A stretch of DNA of 64,000 bases from Pyrocephalus nanus (taxonomy: Eukaryota; Chordata; Aves; Passeriformes; Tyrannidae), in contig CM076272.1 in the NCBI GenBank assembly GCA_038380795.1, positions 3,353,001 through 3,417,000 of the forward strand. Direction: 5' to 3'. The notes beneath the pieces were generated by a model that saw only the letters and a program-made list of their open reading frames with translations, was not told where the DNA came from and did not search any database. This document shows, piece by piece, positions 23,769-37,499 of this stretch (position 1 is its first letter; each line of letters starts with the position of its first letter). The position numbers and the translations under genes are program-made.

Positions 23769-26624
23769 AGGTAAACTGAGGCAGACCAGGGTGTGAGGAG
23801 CTACCACTGCCAAGCTCACCAGCAGCGATCCCAGCCTGGCAAACTGGCCTTGTCACATGGAACAGACACAAAAGAGCATTGTGTGATCAGTCAGCAAAGC
23901 GGTCAGTTTTTATGTGTTTAAAAGAAACATTTCCTTTTTCTTCCCCTCCAAGCCCACTTGTCATTTCAAGAGTCTCCTCAATTCTTTTCTACCCAGCCTA
24001 AACCAACTCTGCTGTCAAGCCCAAATGCTCACTTTGCGTTTCTGCCACATTCACTCAAATGATTTCAACCCAAATCTCCACATTTTCCCCTTCTCCCTCG
24101 AAGGAATGATGCTAAACCAGGAAATCAATTTTTTGCCCAGTCCTGCTAAAAGCCAGGACAGCAGGGTGTTGGCTGGGAGCACAGGCATGAGAAGTAGCAG
24201 CCAGGTGGGATTTGGAAGTGCTACCTCCAAAGCACCTCTTGGTTCCAGGACATTCAAAACAGCAAATTTTTACACATCCTTTATCCCCAAGAGTTGAAAT
24301 AACAAGGGAGTGGAATGGGATTAGGCATGGGGAGATAGAGGGATATTTAAGAACAGGTCCTGAGCACCGCTCAAGTTACCCAGGGTCACGACAGAGAAGG
24401 AGGTAGGTGATGATTCCTCCAGCATCAGAAACAGGGCAGGAGTACCTGGTCCCTCATGTTTACAAGTAGAAGAAACTCAGATTTAGCATAAGTATTTACG
24501 AGTATTGAGAGGGAAAAAAAAAAAAAAGCCACAGGGAATAACAGGGCTTTCTTGTGGCTGGCAGCTGAATGGAATAAATCTATCCACTGGGTACAAATTG
24601 TTTAAGCAAAAAAATCCCTCTCAACTGGAATATTTTGCAAGAAAAACAGCAACAAAAAAGGAAACAGAACTCTGAACCCTCATAATTTCTCTCCTCAAGG
24701 TCAGAGCTGTTACTCTTTTTTTGTGAAGGAATAAAAAAACCACCTTTCACCAGGAAGTTTAGCCAAAAGAATTGAAACATTAAGGATGTGAGTGCATTAC
24801 TGCCTGGACTGACCTGCCCAGCTGGACTAGACTAAATCTTTCTATTTTGCAGGGATTTATCTTTCAAAAGCAAGTAGGGAGAAGGTTGTGGCACCCAAGA
24901 TAAAGGAGACATCAGCCACTGGGACTACAGCAGTCAAGGAGAGTGTCTGTGAGTCAGAGCTCAGGATCTAGAGCCTCTCCAGCCATTATGCAGAGGCTGT
25001 GCTAAGGTTGCTGCTTCAGTGCACTGCAGGCACTAAATTAAGGGGACATTTACGACCCACAATGCAGAGAAGCAGCTGTTAAAGGTGGCCATGGTGAGTG
25101 ACTTCACCTCTGGGTGAAAGGCTCTGTGAAAGAAAACTCAGACATAAGGGATCAAGGTGGGGAAACAAGTCCATCCTTCCACCCACTGCCCTGCCAGGCA
25201 ACGCCATCTCTGGGTTCCTGGGGCAAGTGGAGACCAGTAGCAGCCCCTCTGCTCAGTGTCAGCCAGGGTCTGAGACTGCCTTGTTTGGATGGGATGCAAA
25301 GCCCACAAGATACTGAAGCTTGGTCTGATTGTCAGAGCCATCATGCAACAAACTGCATCATCTCACCCAGGACAGCACTCCAAGGGATCTGAAAAGCTCT
25401 CCCAGACCAAGCCTTGCCCAGTCTCTGCATGACAGAGACCAATAAGGCAGTTGTCTACAGCATCAAGCAGTTCCTGGTGGCAAAGCAAACCTTGGTGCCT
25501 GCTCGGCCTTTTTTGCTAAACTTGATGGCCAAGCCGGCTGCAGCTGCCAAAAAGCAGGTGACACCCAGTGACTGCTCCTGTGGCTCCTCCTGGGAGCAGC
25601 CAGCACTGCTCCCTTCGTCCTTCCACCCCTGGGCCAAGCCCAGCTCACCAGGGCTTTTCACCCAGCATTGTTCCTTCCTCCTCCTCCCTCCATGCTCAGC
25701 AGGAACATCCCATTTCAGCACAGGCCAAAACCTAGCGTGCCTGCGCAGATGAGCCAGCCCTGCCCTGTGTTTCCCCGCTTCCCTGGTCGTGTGGCAGTGC
25801 CCAGCTTATTTCCTGATGAAAGTCACCAGGAGCTTTTCCTTGCGGGTCCAGGGATGTACTGTACTGAGCTCACCACGCAGAGAAGGGGATGGCTCTTGGC
25901 AGGAGCTGGCACAGACCTATTCCTATCCAAGGCACAGCGCCCAAAGGCAGTCACCTCCTGCAAGTGGCCAGGGAAGGGGAAGCAAGGTGACAGCAGAGAT
26001 GCTCCAACCGACACACAGGCAAGATAAGAAGGAGAGGATTGACTGTGCCCCAGGAGGGTCCACTGGGTGTGGATTCCAAGGTCACAGCACACTGTGCCAA
26101 CCAGCACACGCCTTGGCTTGAGTCAAGAATTCCAAGTGCTGCGTTGTGAGCTCAGCTGTGGAGGGGCTCTGACTGGGGGAAGGGGGACTTCTACCCAAGC
26201 AGAGGGAATAGCAGGAATGGGTGGGAGTGCACCCCTGAACATGATCACAGTCCTGCGGGGTGCTGGGCTTCAGGGAGATCAGCCCACTAGAAAGCATAAC
26301 TGGCATCATGCTGACAGCCCTGCAGCTTTTAAGAAAGACAACTCAGTCAATTTATACCTCATTCCCTCCAAACCCAGTGTGTTTCCTGCCTGTGGGAATT
26401 TACAGCAACTATAACCACCCCCTGTTTGCTTGGAGGTACCATGTGTTAGAGAGGTTTGAACACTCAGTCACTGGGACCAGCCCAGGCAGTGATCCCTCGT
26501 GTAAACAAACACCACGTGTGGCACCCAGTGCAGGCTCAGACACTCCAGGAGCACCCTTACTCAAGGGATTGCTCCAAATACCCCAGCTAGGAACAGATGG
26601 GAGCCTTGTAGAGACCTCTCCTAC
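23769..26624. other. Non-coding DNA, nothing recognised
   Basis: An A-run lies at about 24512-24526 and an AT-richer stretch at 24600-24780. No gene, RNA or transposon is recognised. Confidence 0.55.
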
Positions 26625-26693
26625 CTGCCAGCAGAGCCAAGACCCTGCAGCACCCATGTCTTTGGGAATTATACATCTGAATGCACCCAGTTG
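26625..26693 (-). other. Weak exon candidate, 69 nt, minus strand
   Basis: On the minus strand the segment follows TTCTTTGTCAAGTGCAG and ends with CAG|GTAGGA. It is 23 codons, open in phase 0 and multiple-of-three in length, so it would join in frame to the candidate at 21819-21989. The acceptor tract is only moderate, and the peptide is not recognised. Confidence 0.15.
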
Positions 26694-28349
26694 CTGCACT
26701 TGACAAAGAATCAGACAAGGACGAGTTCTGGCCTCTGTTGCAGAACAGGTCAGACCAGTGAATGGTAAATCTACTCTTTTGGCCTTTAAACATGCAACAG
26801 GTGGAATTCACAGGTCTTGAATTCCTCTGATAGAGGAGGGCTGGAGGGCTGCCCAGAGCAAGGGATCCTGCCATCTCAACCCAAAGCCTCTAGGTGAGCG
26901 CATCACAGGGTGGGGATCTGATGAGCCACAGGGAAGCCAAAGTCACAGCCAATGCCAATTACAGGAATAGAATTGGCTCAGACTGAGCAAATGTAACTTT
27001 CCATCACTTTGCAATCAGCCATCCATCCCAGAGGCCAGCTGGCTGCCATGTCAGAGCACCTCCCATCCATTTCAACTGTCCTGAGAACACTGATGCTTCA
27101 AAAGACGAGCTCGAGAAGGCTTGGGAGAATTATTATCCAAAGCAAGGTAGCTGGACTTGACCCAAATCTTAGGCAAGTGATTAGAATGATTGGCATTTTC
27201 TTGGAAAGCAAACTGCTGTGCTGTACCTGCCATCCATCTTTAGAAAACTATTAACTGCACAATCACCGAACCAAACACACCTGTAAGGTTACACAAGTGC
27301 TTGCAGACTGATGAAGCTCATCCTCACCTGCAGCTCTGGGACCAGCCACCTCTGCAGGCTCCAAAAATGGGGTGCTTTGACCAAGATGCTCTCCTTGAGC
27401 ATCGTGGTAGCACACCCAGACAGCTCTCGCTGCAGGATCAGGGATGGGATACTCAGTCATGGGGATGAGTGTTGAATTGCTGGACTGGGATGATTTTCAC
27501 CCTGTGGGTGATGTGATGACTCTATTCTTGCTGGGAATAGATTGTCACAAAACTGCCTTTGCTGAAGATCTGGATTCAGATCCTATCCAGACCCCTCTGC
27601 TCTGATGGGACTCAGTAACACCACCATCCAGCAAGGTATCATTCTTCCCCTTTGACTCCATATGCCAAAAACGTCCTGTTTTCTTTCAGAGCAAAGGGCA
27701 CTAAAGGCAGCAGCATTTTCAAGTGAGCAGAGTACAAGATCAGCTACTGAATTATATCCCAGACTCTGCCCAGGGCAGTTGCCAACCCCACATCTCCTAC
27801 CAGTGCTAGATCAGGACCAGGGGACCTCAGACCAGCTTTCCTGCATGCCAGATCTGGAGCACACCCCATTCTCTTCTGGGTTCAACACCAGAACCCCAAA
27901 GTCAGCCATTTCATCTTCGAAACCTGAACTCAACCCCAAAATTACAGATTAAGGGAATGAAGAGAAGGATAAGCCCTGCTTGATGGACCAGAACCGACCC
28001 AGCAAGCCCATACCTACTTGCTGCAGTTTGACCATGCCAACCCAAGGATTGGCAACCCAGGATTTCCAGGCTGAGGACATTGTGTGGACTCAGGATTATT
28101 TTGCACGTCTTTGCCCCTGGATAGCCCATCATCCAGGAACCTCCAAGGAACTGAGGGAGGTCATACATTTTTATGTCCTGCACATCGCCAACCTGTGCCA
28201 AAGGCTCAGCTGGGGCACCAGCACAGGAACTGCCAAACTTGCTGCACCAAGAAGTTGAACTGTGCTTAGATGGGGATCCCAAACAGGGTAAAATCTGCAT
28301 TTAATACCTATTATCCTAACATCTCCCCATCTGTCCACTTCCCTCACAT
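26694..28349. other. Non-coding DNA, nothing recognised
   Basis: No gene or repeat is recognised. A small perfect hairpin with 6-base arms (GATCTG, loop, CAGATC) lies at about 27566-27582. Confidence 0.55.
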
Positions 28350-28670
28350 GCCTGTAACTGCAGCGTGCCAGGGCTGCCTGATATCAATGGCACTTTAATT
28401 TCATCATTCCCAACTTATTTAGAGCAATTAGGAGGCAATGAGCACATGCCGGGGGCCAGGATGCACTTGAATAGCATCCAAGGGTTACCGCAGTATCACA
28501 GGAGACCTTCAGATGGAATTATCAGCCTGCAAAAAGAACTTAAATAAAAAGAAAGGTGGTCCCCAGAGGGAGGATGAGATTCCTTTTGGTCCTATAGGTA
28601 CATTTTTAATTTGAAATCAACTGACAGAATTATAAAGAGATGATATTCCTCATTTAATTAGTGAAGAGAC
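28350..28670. promoter_or_regulatory. Strong candidate conserved non-coding element
   Basis: A 300-base non-repetitive AT-rich block with CACTTTAATTTCATCATT, AGAGCAATTAGGAGGCAATG, GATGGAATTATCAGCC, ATTTTTAATTTGAAATCAAC and CTCATTTAATTAGTG. TAAT and CAATTA cores recur at intervals and CpGs survive at about 28364, 28450 and 28489. It is flanked by plainly different GC-richer DNA. The texture matches vertebrate long-range enhancers. Alignment is needed. Confidence 0.38.
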
Positions 28671-30389
28671 AGCGTCTCAGGTTGGTAGATGGAGATAGAT
28701 GCTTTGCCTGGGTATCTGGCTGGAGGAAGAATCAGGGGAACAAGGCAGGGATTCCCGTGAGGGCAATTGCCTAATCCCACTTCAGGCTAGCAGGTTTTGC
28801 TGTTGACTTTTCTGGGTGAAGAGGTAAAGCCCAAGCCATTTTGGAAACCTTACCCAGAATGGAAAAGCAAAAAGCAACCTGCTTCTCGCTAGGGATTTCT
28901 GATGGGTGGTAGGAACAGCACGCAAAGCCAGTGCCACTAAGCAAGTTACCAAAAAAAGCCAAGCAGCCTGGCTTCACAGCATCCCCATTTCATAGAAGGC
29001 AGGTGAGGCACCAAAGGAGGGGACAGCTCCTCACTTCTGATTTAGCCACATGCCCACACTCCTCCCGCACAGGCTCTTTAAATGCCTCCTGCGTGAGGAA
29101 AGCAATGGCCTATTTTTTTTTCTGAGCAGCTCAGTGCAGCCTCCACCTTGGAGCACAGCACACACAGGTCTTATTTAGAATGCTTCAGACACATCCACAG
29201 GGACTTTGGGAACAGTCTGTGGAAAGAGAAGACTGAGTGGGCAACCTGAGTCACTTCATTGCTTACAGGAGTGTATACAAGCATCTTCCATTTGAACAAA
29301 ACTCGGCACAGCTCCGTTGGCTCTGGGGAGCAGAAGAAAGTGAATCTTCTCCAGCACACTCCACCAGTGCAGAATAACTGCACATCACCTCTCTCATCCA
29401 GGCTCACAGAAAGAGGGATCATCCCCCACAGCTACGATCCAAACCTCTGATCCTGGCAATTCCTCTACGGCACGGGAGGAGCTGGGAGCTGCTCTAATCT
29501 GCTCCGATGGGCGAGGACTACAGAGATTAGCTTCCTCCCAGGGAGGAGAAAGCAGAGCAAGACATGTGAGGGGAGAGGTGTGTGCACATGCGCTGGAGAG
29601 ATATTATTACAGTTGGCTGCAAAACTCGTCTCTGAACTCCTTGCCAAAGACCCTGAATCATGCAGACAAATCAACCCAGCACCATCCACCACACGTGGGG
29701 AGAAGGAGATAAGCACGGGAGTAACCAGAGACCCCAGTTCAGAGACAAAACATGCACCTTTACCTTGAGTCCTGTCCTCGAGGAAGTTGCTTTAAGCTAA
29801 CTTTAAGCAGAGGGATCTCTGCAGAGATCTCCATATGCTGAGACTGAGAAGGACTGCAGTGAGTCAAAGCTATGCCCTGCCATGGGGGGCCCCCTCACAT
29901 TACTTTTCTTCATCAGTGCTGGTAAAAGGTGCTGTTTCAAACCTGAGAGCTCAAAGCTCTGCTCATCTACACAGGAACCACAGCCCAGGTCACACAGGTG
30001 TGCTCTGTCCTCATCCAGGACATGAGAGCTGCTGGGGGCTCATTTGCCCTCCCTATCTCACTTTTCTGTTCAGGCTGATCACAACAGCACCACACAACAT
30101 CAGCTCTATAGTGTCTGCCTGTTTAGACACCCCAAGTCAGCTCAGAAAGAAGCCCTACTCATTAGAGCTACAAGATGCTAAAGGCTCCTGGCCCTGCTCC
30201 GCAGTGACCAACAGCACTCCAACCTCTCTCCATCAGGGCATTCATCTCCCATGGGATAAAGCCGCAGAGTGACATCCAGCACAGGCAATGTTATCTCACA
30301 GGAGGCCTGATGCTGTCAGCAACCACATGCACAGCAGCTCCCTGGGGCAGCAGGGAGGGGGGCTCATGGGAATCTACAGAAAGTGCCAA
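28671..30389. other. Non-coding DNA, nothing recognised
   Basis: Chance open frames on both strands. No recognisable domain, repeat or RNA. Confidence 0.55.
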
Positions 30390-30560
30390 AATATGAACTG
30401 CTAATAAGATGTACTTTCAAATATCACCACGTTACAATCTATTGATCTCACACCAGAAACTCGACTTTTTCTGTATAATATTAATTTATGTCACACATGC
30501 TGGGAGCAGCAGATAGAATGCGTGCCATTACAACTAAAATGAGGTAATGCAGCTATCAAG
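30390..30560. promoter_or_regulatory. Possible conserved non-coding element
   Basis: AT-rich non-repetitive block with AATAAGATGTAC, ATCACCACGTTACAATC, TATTGATCTCAC, GTATAATATTAATTTATG and CCATTACAACTAAAATGAG, plus isolated CpGs. Inferred from composition only. Confidence 0.3.
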
Positions 30561-33163
30561 TGCCAGGGGCCCAAATTGTGGTGCTGAGGAGCCAATCCAG
30601 AATAACAGCAGTCTGCAGGGAGCACCCATCGACATGTAACCTTGAGTACCTCAGTGCTGTTGTGTCAAGTCAGGGGCCCAGAGCTCACTACAAAGTAGGC
30701 TCTGCTCTCAGGGTGCCCCCTCTGCCCAGGAACAGCCTGGAAGAAGCAGACTTGGGTACAGCTAGGAACATGAGACAAGTCTTGCCCTGAATCAGGGGAC
30801 TGCCAGGCAAGAAAGTGTTTCCAACCCCATCCAACATACCACTGAAGGCTGATGGCACCTTCTAGACTGGCTTAAGCCCTGAAGAGGCAATTCCAAACCC
30901 AAGAGCCTGATTCTGGTAGGAGCTCTAGAAACAAGTTGTCTAGCAGAAGGTTTTCACAAAAGCTGAAAATGCTCCAATGGGACTTTGGCCAAATATTTTT
31001 GCTCCCTTTTAAAACAGGGCAAATCCACAGTCGCTTCTAATGATCCCATTGCCTGTTTTACACTGAGTGCTAACAGAGACAAGTTGTCTCCTTTAGACCA
31101 CTATATCATGACTGAGAGCATCAAGTGGGGAAGATGAAGGGCTTGGAGGGGAAGAACTTCCTTCTTTTGCTCCACTTCAGCTGCCAACAGGCATGCCAGA
31201 GCCCTTTGAATAGCATTACATTAGTGCTGCATAAAAGCAATAAAGCCCTAAAACACCCCATTACATATTTGCTGAACTACATGTCACACAGACTGTCCCC
31301 AGGACACAACATGAGCCCTTGAAATAGCAAAGCCAAGGGCTGTAAAAAGCACCAGGCTGGGTTGACATTCGCAGTGCCCACAGCTGGGGTCAGGGCACAG
31401 GCAGGAGCTGGGCACACAGGAACACAGCTATGGGGAGCCCACAGAGTAATCCAACCATCACATTTAACCAAAGACAGCAGCATGAAGCACTGTCTCCCCT
31501 GCCAGAAACTTGGGCAAAGCCCAATTGCTGAACACAGTCTGCAGAGGAATCAGCATCCAGATGAGGAGTGCAAGTGTCCAAGGTGAAACCTGCTGCTGTG
31601 CCAGTGCACAGCCCTGACTGCTGCCTGCCTGGCACCAACACGCACTTTCCCCCTCTGTTCCTCTGGTTTCACTTCCAGAACTTAAATTTTCACTGTTAAG
31701 CTCAATGAATTGTCATTTCCAAATGCCTCCTGCCCACAGGAAAGGGAGCTGCCCAAAGTGCTGTTTGATGCTTCCCAATAACCAACCATTGTGGCACAGG
31801 GCTGTCATGGAGTTTTCAGTGGCACATTGTCTTGACCATTTTCACAGGGTGAAATGGTGTGATGGGTTTTAAGAGACCTTTTTCTCCCTCTGCTCCCAGC
31901 ACCTGGCAGGCCTACAGCATATTTCCATAGCCAGGCATATGGCGAGATCACTGGGCCCTGCTCTGCCACCACAAAGGCCATCAGATGCACTCTGATTGGA
32001 GAGGTGAGATCCCCACCAGCCGGTGGCCTGTGGAGGAGGGCGAGCTGACAGATGTGCTGGGGCAGAGAATTAGAAAGGGTCAGAGACAGGAAGGTTGGGG
32101 GGGTGGTCTCCCCTCTGTGCTAACACTGGAGAAACGGAGTCAGTTTGGGAACTTTTGGATGCAGGTTTTCCCCTGCCCTCATAAGGGACAGGTTTGCTAA
32201 ATCAGCACAGCTTTGCATGAGAGCTCTGCCCTTGTGGCTTTTCTGTGCCCCTCCTCCTTGCTAACACCTGACTTGGAATGCAACCCCAGCTCCTGGAAAT
32301 CACAGATGCACCAGAGCCCTCGCACTCAGCCCAACCAAGTGCTCTCCAGAAGGTCTGTCTGCACATCACTGCTGTGACATCTGGGGCACAGATCCAGAGC
32401 ACGGCACCAAAACAACCCCAACTGTGTCCCTATTGGCCCAGCTCTCTGCTGCTGGGATCCTGGCAGGAACCTGTGAGCAGTGCCTGACCACAGACTCATC
32501 TCTCCCTCCACATACACAAAAGCAAAGCCCATGTTCTGAAGGCTCCTTCTGGAGAAGGACTTCTCCAACGTGGCTGTGCCAAACCACAGAGGTATTGGCA
32601 CACCCGCAGCGCCCACCCCTGCCTCAAGAGCATGTGCAATCCAGCCACCACCAAGCTGCAAGCCCACAGTCCCTGCACCTGGGCACACACACAGGGGCTG
32701 GCAGCCAGAGATGCAGCACCCGAGAAGTTCTGTGAGTTATTGTGTCCCACCAAACAGCTCTGACCTTTTCAATATTCCATATTTTTATTGGCTGCCCGTT
32801 TCCCCTCAATCCCTACAGGCTCATTAGACAAGTGAGCGGCTCTGAAAGCAGCTCTGCAGCCAATGCTGTCGCACAACACTGAAAAGGTCAGAGACACTGA
32901 GGCTGAGCAGAGCCCTCTCCAGAGGGTGGTTATAGCAGGATGGGAACATTCCTCGGCCAACACATGCTGCAGACCAGCACCTGCTTCCCAGGGACACTCT
33001 GGAGGGAGAGCTGGTGCTGCAGGGTCCCTGTGGTGGCAGAGTCCTGCACCACAGCTCCCAAACAGACCTGCTCGTGCTGCAAGAGGACCTTCCCATCCTG
33101 GTAGAGATTCTGCAATAAAAACTCCAAGAAAGCACAAGCCAGGGCTGTGCTCCTACACCACAG
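30561..33163. other. Non-coding DNA, nothing recognised
   Basis: Chance open frames only. No repeat family, RNA or domain is recognised. Confidence 0.55.
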
Positions 33164-33234
33164 GCCAGTACAGGAGGGAGGCTGCAGAAACAGCCAAGAC
33201 TGGTGTCACAGGAAGCCCTGAGGCTGCTACTCAG
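33164..33234 (+). other. Weak exon candidate, 71 nt, plus strand
   Basis: The segment follows GTGCTCCTACACCACAG and ends with CTCAG|GTAGGG. One frame (two bases plus 23 codons) is open, inside a longer chance open frame (32863-33357). The acceptor is moderate. The peptide is polar, and I do not recognise it. Confidence 0.12.
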
Positions 33235-35075
33235 GTAGGGGAGAGGACCAAGATGATTTCCCAGAGAATCTGGCATACTGGGGTAGAGAAGACGACTACC
33301 CAAGATGATTATAACCCATTTTTCGTAGATGTAAGGGGAGAAGAAGAGATTAACTGAGTCCAGGACTCCCCTGAGGCATTCAGGGGAGAGAAAGTAAAAA
33401 TCAGCCCTGCTAGCAGGCTGCAGGGCAGGCAGGCAAGCACAGCATGCAGGAGCAGGGACAGCACTGCTGCTTCACTCCCAGCCTTTTCAACAATTCTACA
33501 CCAGCCAAGCCATCCTACATGAAACAAAGCATGACTCCCACTCCTTATTATGCTGGCACTCCCTCTGCCTGCTCCAGAGGGCAGCGAGGCAAGAGTAAGC
33601 CCTGGGAGTTAACCTGCCTCCCAAACACAGGCTTCAACACCAGAAGCTCCCCTAATACGGTGTCAAAACTCACTGGGTGGCTTCAGAAACATATCCCCTG
33701 GAGCACAAGGGTGCAGTGATGGCTGGTTGCCCACCCTTTCTGGGAAGCCAGGCCAGGAGCAGAGGATGCCCTACCTGATGGAGCAGGCAGAGGTAGATAT
33801 GGCAGCCACGTCCATCCACAGCAACAAAAGAGATCCAGAAGTCCACAGGCTGGAGCATAAAGAGACATACACCCACGCAGGAGCTCAGAAAAAAAAGAAG
33901 AAGAGCAGGGCAGCCCTGAGCTTAAATATGGCTCTGAGCAGTGGTGAGGAGGGTGAGTGGCAGGTGCTGGTGATTAGGGCAATAAGGGCTGTCAGCAATT
34001 AGCTTGACTCAGGGCAACTGTGCTCTCAGTGTCCAACCTCCCTCCTGATCTTCTCTGGAAGGAAAGCACACTCAAAACAGACCCCAACCCAGAGGCATAA
34101 ATAATAAGAGAGAAATAAAGAAGCAACAGCCAGAAACACTCTAGGAGAGACCAGGAAGGAAGGGTCAGAGCCACCTAGTGGGGGCAAGGGCGGGGGAGCC
34201 CCTCGGGATGAACACCAAGGCTAAGGCTTCAACAGCTCCTTCCCAAGAAAGGGAATGTATCTGGCTACACATACTCATATTATTCTAAAGTAATGTAAGA
34301 TTTTTATTTTTTTTCTTTTAAAAAACTGGATCTGTGCAAAGGAGTGCCTTGACATTAGTGACAGATGGGATGGAAAAATTTTTGTTCGGGGAAAAAAAAA
34401 TATTTTCATTTGAGTCACGTGCACGCAGAAAGGAAAAAACTTAACCCCTCCAGGCCCCCTCCAGGGATGAGCTGTACCATGGCAGCAAAGAGCCAAATCC
34501 TAACAGGCTTAGGGATGGACCTCTGCTCTTCAAGTCAGTAGAGGCCACAACTAGAAGGAGCAGAGACAGGGGTTTGCCCTACAGAAAGGGTGTTTTAATT
34601 CCTCACTGGAAAGCAGTGCAGGCAAACTGGCATTCAGCCCTCCCTGTTACATCAGACAGCTTTGCTTGGGAAAGGTGTCATCCCTCAGCTGTGGCAGTGG
34701 CACGTCCCAGGAACCACATCAGCACCCGCTTGGCTCCACTTGGCCAAGCCCAGCTCTGAGTGCAGGGGCCCTCGAGCAGCATCCACCACGTGCCATCTGT
34801 GCAGGGCTGCCAGAAATCCGCTCAGAATGCAGAGACCGGGAGCATCAGAGATGAGCCCTGGGGGAGATGAGCTTTACCTTGGAAAGCAGAGCCACCTGAG
34901 GAGCTGTGTTTGCCCAGCGAAGACATGGAGTAGGAAGGAGTGAGGGGCAGGAGGAGGGCTGGGATGAGAACCTGTGCAGGGGAGGGAATTACAAAGTGTT
35001 TGCCCTTGTGGCAAAGCCGCTGGAGATGATCTCCCACCGCTCCTGTTTTGACAGCCCAAACGCACTTGCTCACAC
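33235..35075. other. Non-coding DNA, nothing recognised
   Basis: T-rich and A-rich short tracts occur at about 34302-34326 and 34391-34399. No gene or repeat family is recognised. Confidence 0.55.
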
Positions 35076-35270
35076 AATATCTCAGTCTCGTTAAAGGTAA
35101 TTACAGTTCTTCCTGTGTAATGAGATGGTTTTTAAAGGCCATTCAAAAGAAATTTTCTATAATGAGGTTAAGGGTTTTATGGTGTTATACATCAAGGGAG
35201 CTGGTAATTGGTCGGATCCAGGCAGCATCCTGAAGCAGGGAGATAGGAGGTTCTGTGGATAATAGGCTAG
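35076..35270. promoter_or_regulatory. Possible conserved non-coding element
   Basis: AT-rich block with GTTAAAGGTAATTACAG, TGTAATGAGATGG, TTTTAAAGGCCATTCAAAAG, TATAATGAGGTTAAGG and GCTGGTAATTGGTCGG. Repeated TAAT cores in unique sequence bounded by GC-richer DNA. Enhancer-like by texture only. Confidence 0.32.
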
Positions 35271-37499
35271 CATGGAGTGCAGAGTCTCCAAAATGTTCTG
35301 CAGAGGAGGGAGAATAAAAGTGAAGGAAGGAGAAAAAATTGAAAGGAAAAGGCAGACAGTCATATCTTGCTTTGGGTGGGTTTTGAGGAGCTTCATGAGA
35401 GGAGAAGGACCAGTACGTGTGTTTCCTGGGTGGGAAACGCTGCTCCAGTGGTCGGCACAGGGTGGCAGCCAGCTCAGCCACGGGCAGGCAGCAGGGAGAG
35501 GGTAGGCAGGGACTGCCTGCACGACATGGCATGGCTGATCCAGACTTGCAGCCACCCCCGCCCGATCCGTCTGGAGAGAGGAAGAGCAGAAGGCTTTGCC
35601 CGTGTGGGGATGTCCCTGCTGCACACAGAACATGGCTGCAGGGAGCTGGATGCCATGTGGGCGAGGCATAGCTCCTGCCTCTTACTTCCCCCCCTTCCCC
35701 CCCAACAAATCCCAGATCCCTCTCTCAAGCTGCACAAGAAAAGCCCCAGCAGACCTGTCACCCAGCCCTCAGATCAAAACCCTTCCCTGCTGGATGACTC
35801 CTGGTTATTACCGCTGTTGCTGCTTCCGCTCCCTGCTCTTGCCTGTGCTCTTCCAGGGCCGCCTAGCAGCAGGATCATTATTCCAGAGCATTTAGCGGCA
35901 GCTCCCTGGCGTTGCTGCCGAAGGCCTGCAGCATTGCTCCATATTTAGAAGCAGCTGATGGTGGCTCAGACACTGCTGTGGGTGAACAGGGAGCCGAGCT
36001 GGAAGAGCGGCTATTTTCGTGCCACCCCCAGCCCACGAGCCTCAGGCACTGGCAACTCCATAGCAAAGCTTCTTCCCTTGGGATCTCCAGCCCACTTGTT
36101 CACGCTGGAGTGGCATCGGAGAGACAAGTACCTGAACTCTGGGCAGCTTAAGTGCTCCTCTGATTGAAAAATCAGCCTGTAAACGCGTGGAGGTTCACCC
36201 GCCACTTGTGCTGGCGACACTGAAGGAGTCAGATGAGTGTGCTGGAGATGGAGGGGAGGATGCTCTTCATATCACTGCCATCTCCCCTGTGAGGACGGCT
36301 GGTTAGGGGGAACGACTGAATGCCAGATTACCCAAAACCCTACGTTTTCCCTCTGCACACCAGTTCAGCTTCCTGTGAACTTCAAAAGACGTTTGAGTAG
36401 AGGTGTTTTTGGCTTGTTTTAGTTTTCCCAAGGGTTATCTGCCCATACATCTGCTTTCGAGTCCATAACTTGTCCTTAGCCAGGCCCAAGCTCTGGATCG
36501 TGATCTCATGTCTCAGTGGGGCAGTGGAATTCACTTCCCAAGGCACAGACTGACTCCAGGATGTGGTGCTGGAGCTGAAGTCCCTTGAAAACCTGGCACA
36601 GCTGAAGTTGGGAATTTGTGGCAAATCCTTCAAATTCCTGAGCAGATGCAATTTCATACTGCTGCAGAGTGGCTGGAGGAACTGCCCTGGGACTCAGACC
36701 CCTAATTTTGTTCCATAGCCTCATTCCAATTTTGACTTCACAGTGCTTATTTTCCCCCTAGAGAAAATGGCACAAAACCTGCTGGACCCTCAGAAAGCAG
36801 TTTTTAATGTCTGGAACTCCCAGGTACCTTCTTGGTTGAGGCCACCAGCAGAGGTTGGAGCAGGAGAACCTCTGATGACCTCATTAGCAGACGCGGTGGA
36901 TGGTGTGTAACAAAGGCCCACGTCTCACTGCCAAAGTGAAAGTTTGAGCATCCTATAAACTCTGTCTGAAAAATGAGAGCAGGAAATACCTCCCAAGCTT
37001 TGGTTTCAAACCACACTAAGTGCATTTTGCAGATGCCACCAGTCACTGGGTAACATACATTACTCACCTCATTCTGCCTGAGGAGTTGCATTTAGTATCC
37101 TGCCTATTTATGTTTTCTAAAGACCAATTAAATATTAAATGCATTTATCAAGGTTTAACGCTGCAGTGAGACCAACAGCACTGATGCCAGTGATGCCAGT
37201 ACTTGTGGTTTCAGCGGGGAGGTGCAAGGGGAGTCATGGAGCTGCTCTGCCTTGTGCAGAGCACAGCAGGGATATGGGTGGCCCAGGGGACTCAGGCACC
37301 CATGGGCACTCAGGCACCCTTTGCAGCTCCAGGTCTCTGCACAGAGAGCTGGAATAGTCCGAGACGCACCCATTCTTGGGATGTGTCCCCACCCAGGGTG
37401 TGAAAGCTCCCTGTCATGTTCGAAAATCTTGCTCCATTCTGCTCTGGAAACCTGAAATCACAGACACTGCCTGAATAGAGCTGCTTTGGGAATTTGTCA
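35271..37499. other. Non-coding DNA with a short regulatory-like patch
   Basis: At 35863 a very strong pyrimidine tract ends in CTTCCAG. Beyond it lies a patch (35864-35965) with GATCATTATTCCAGAGC, CpGs and CCATATTTAGAAGCAGCTG (SRF/MEF2-like plus E-box). No donor follows within an open frame that I can support. 37090-37150 is AT-rich with CAATTAAATATTAAATGC. Confidence 0.4.

Noticed and set aside
35367..35948. 193-codon open frame on +
   Set aside because: No domain pattern; overlaps a minus-strand frame of similar length. The strong acceptor at 35863 has no donor partner.
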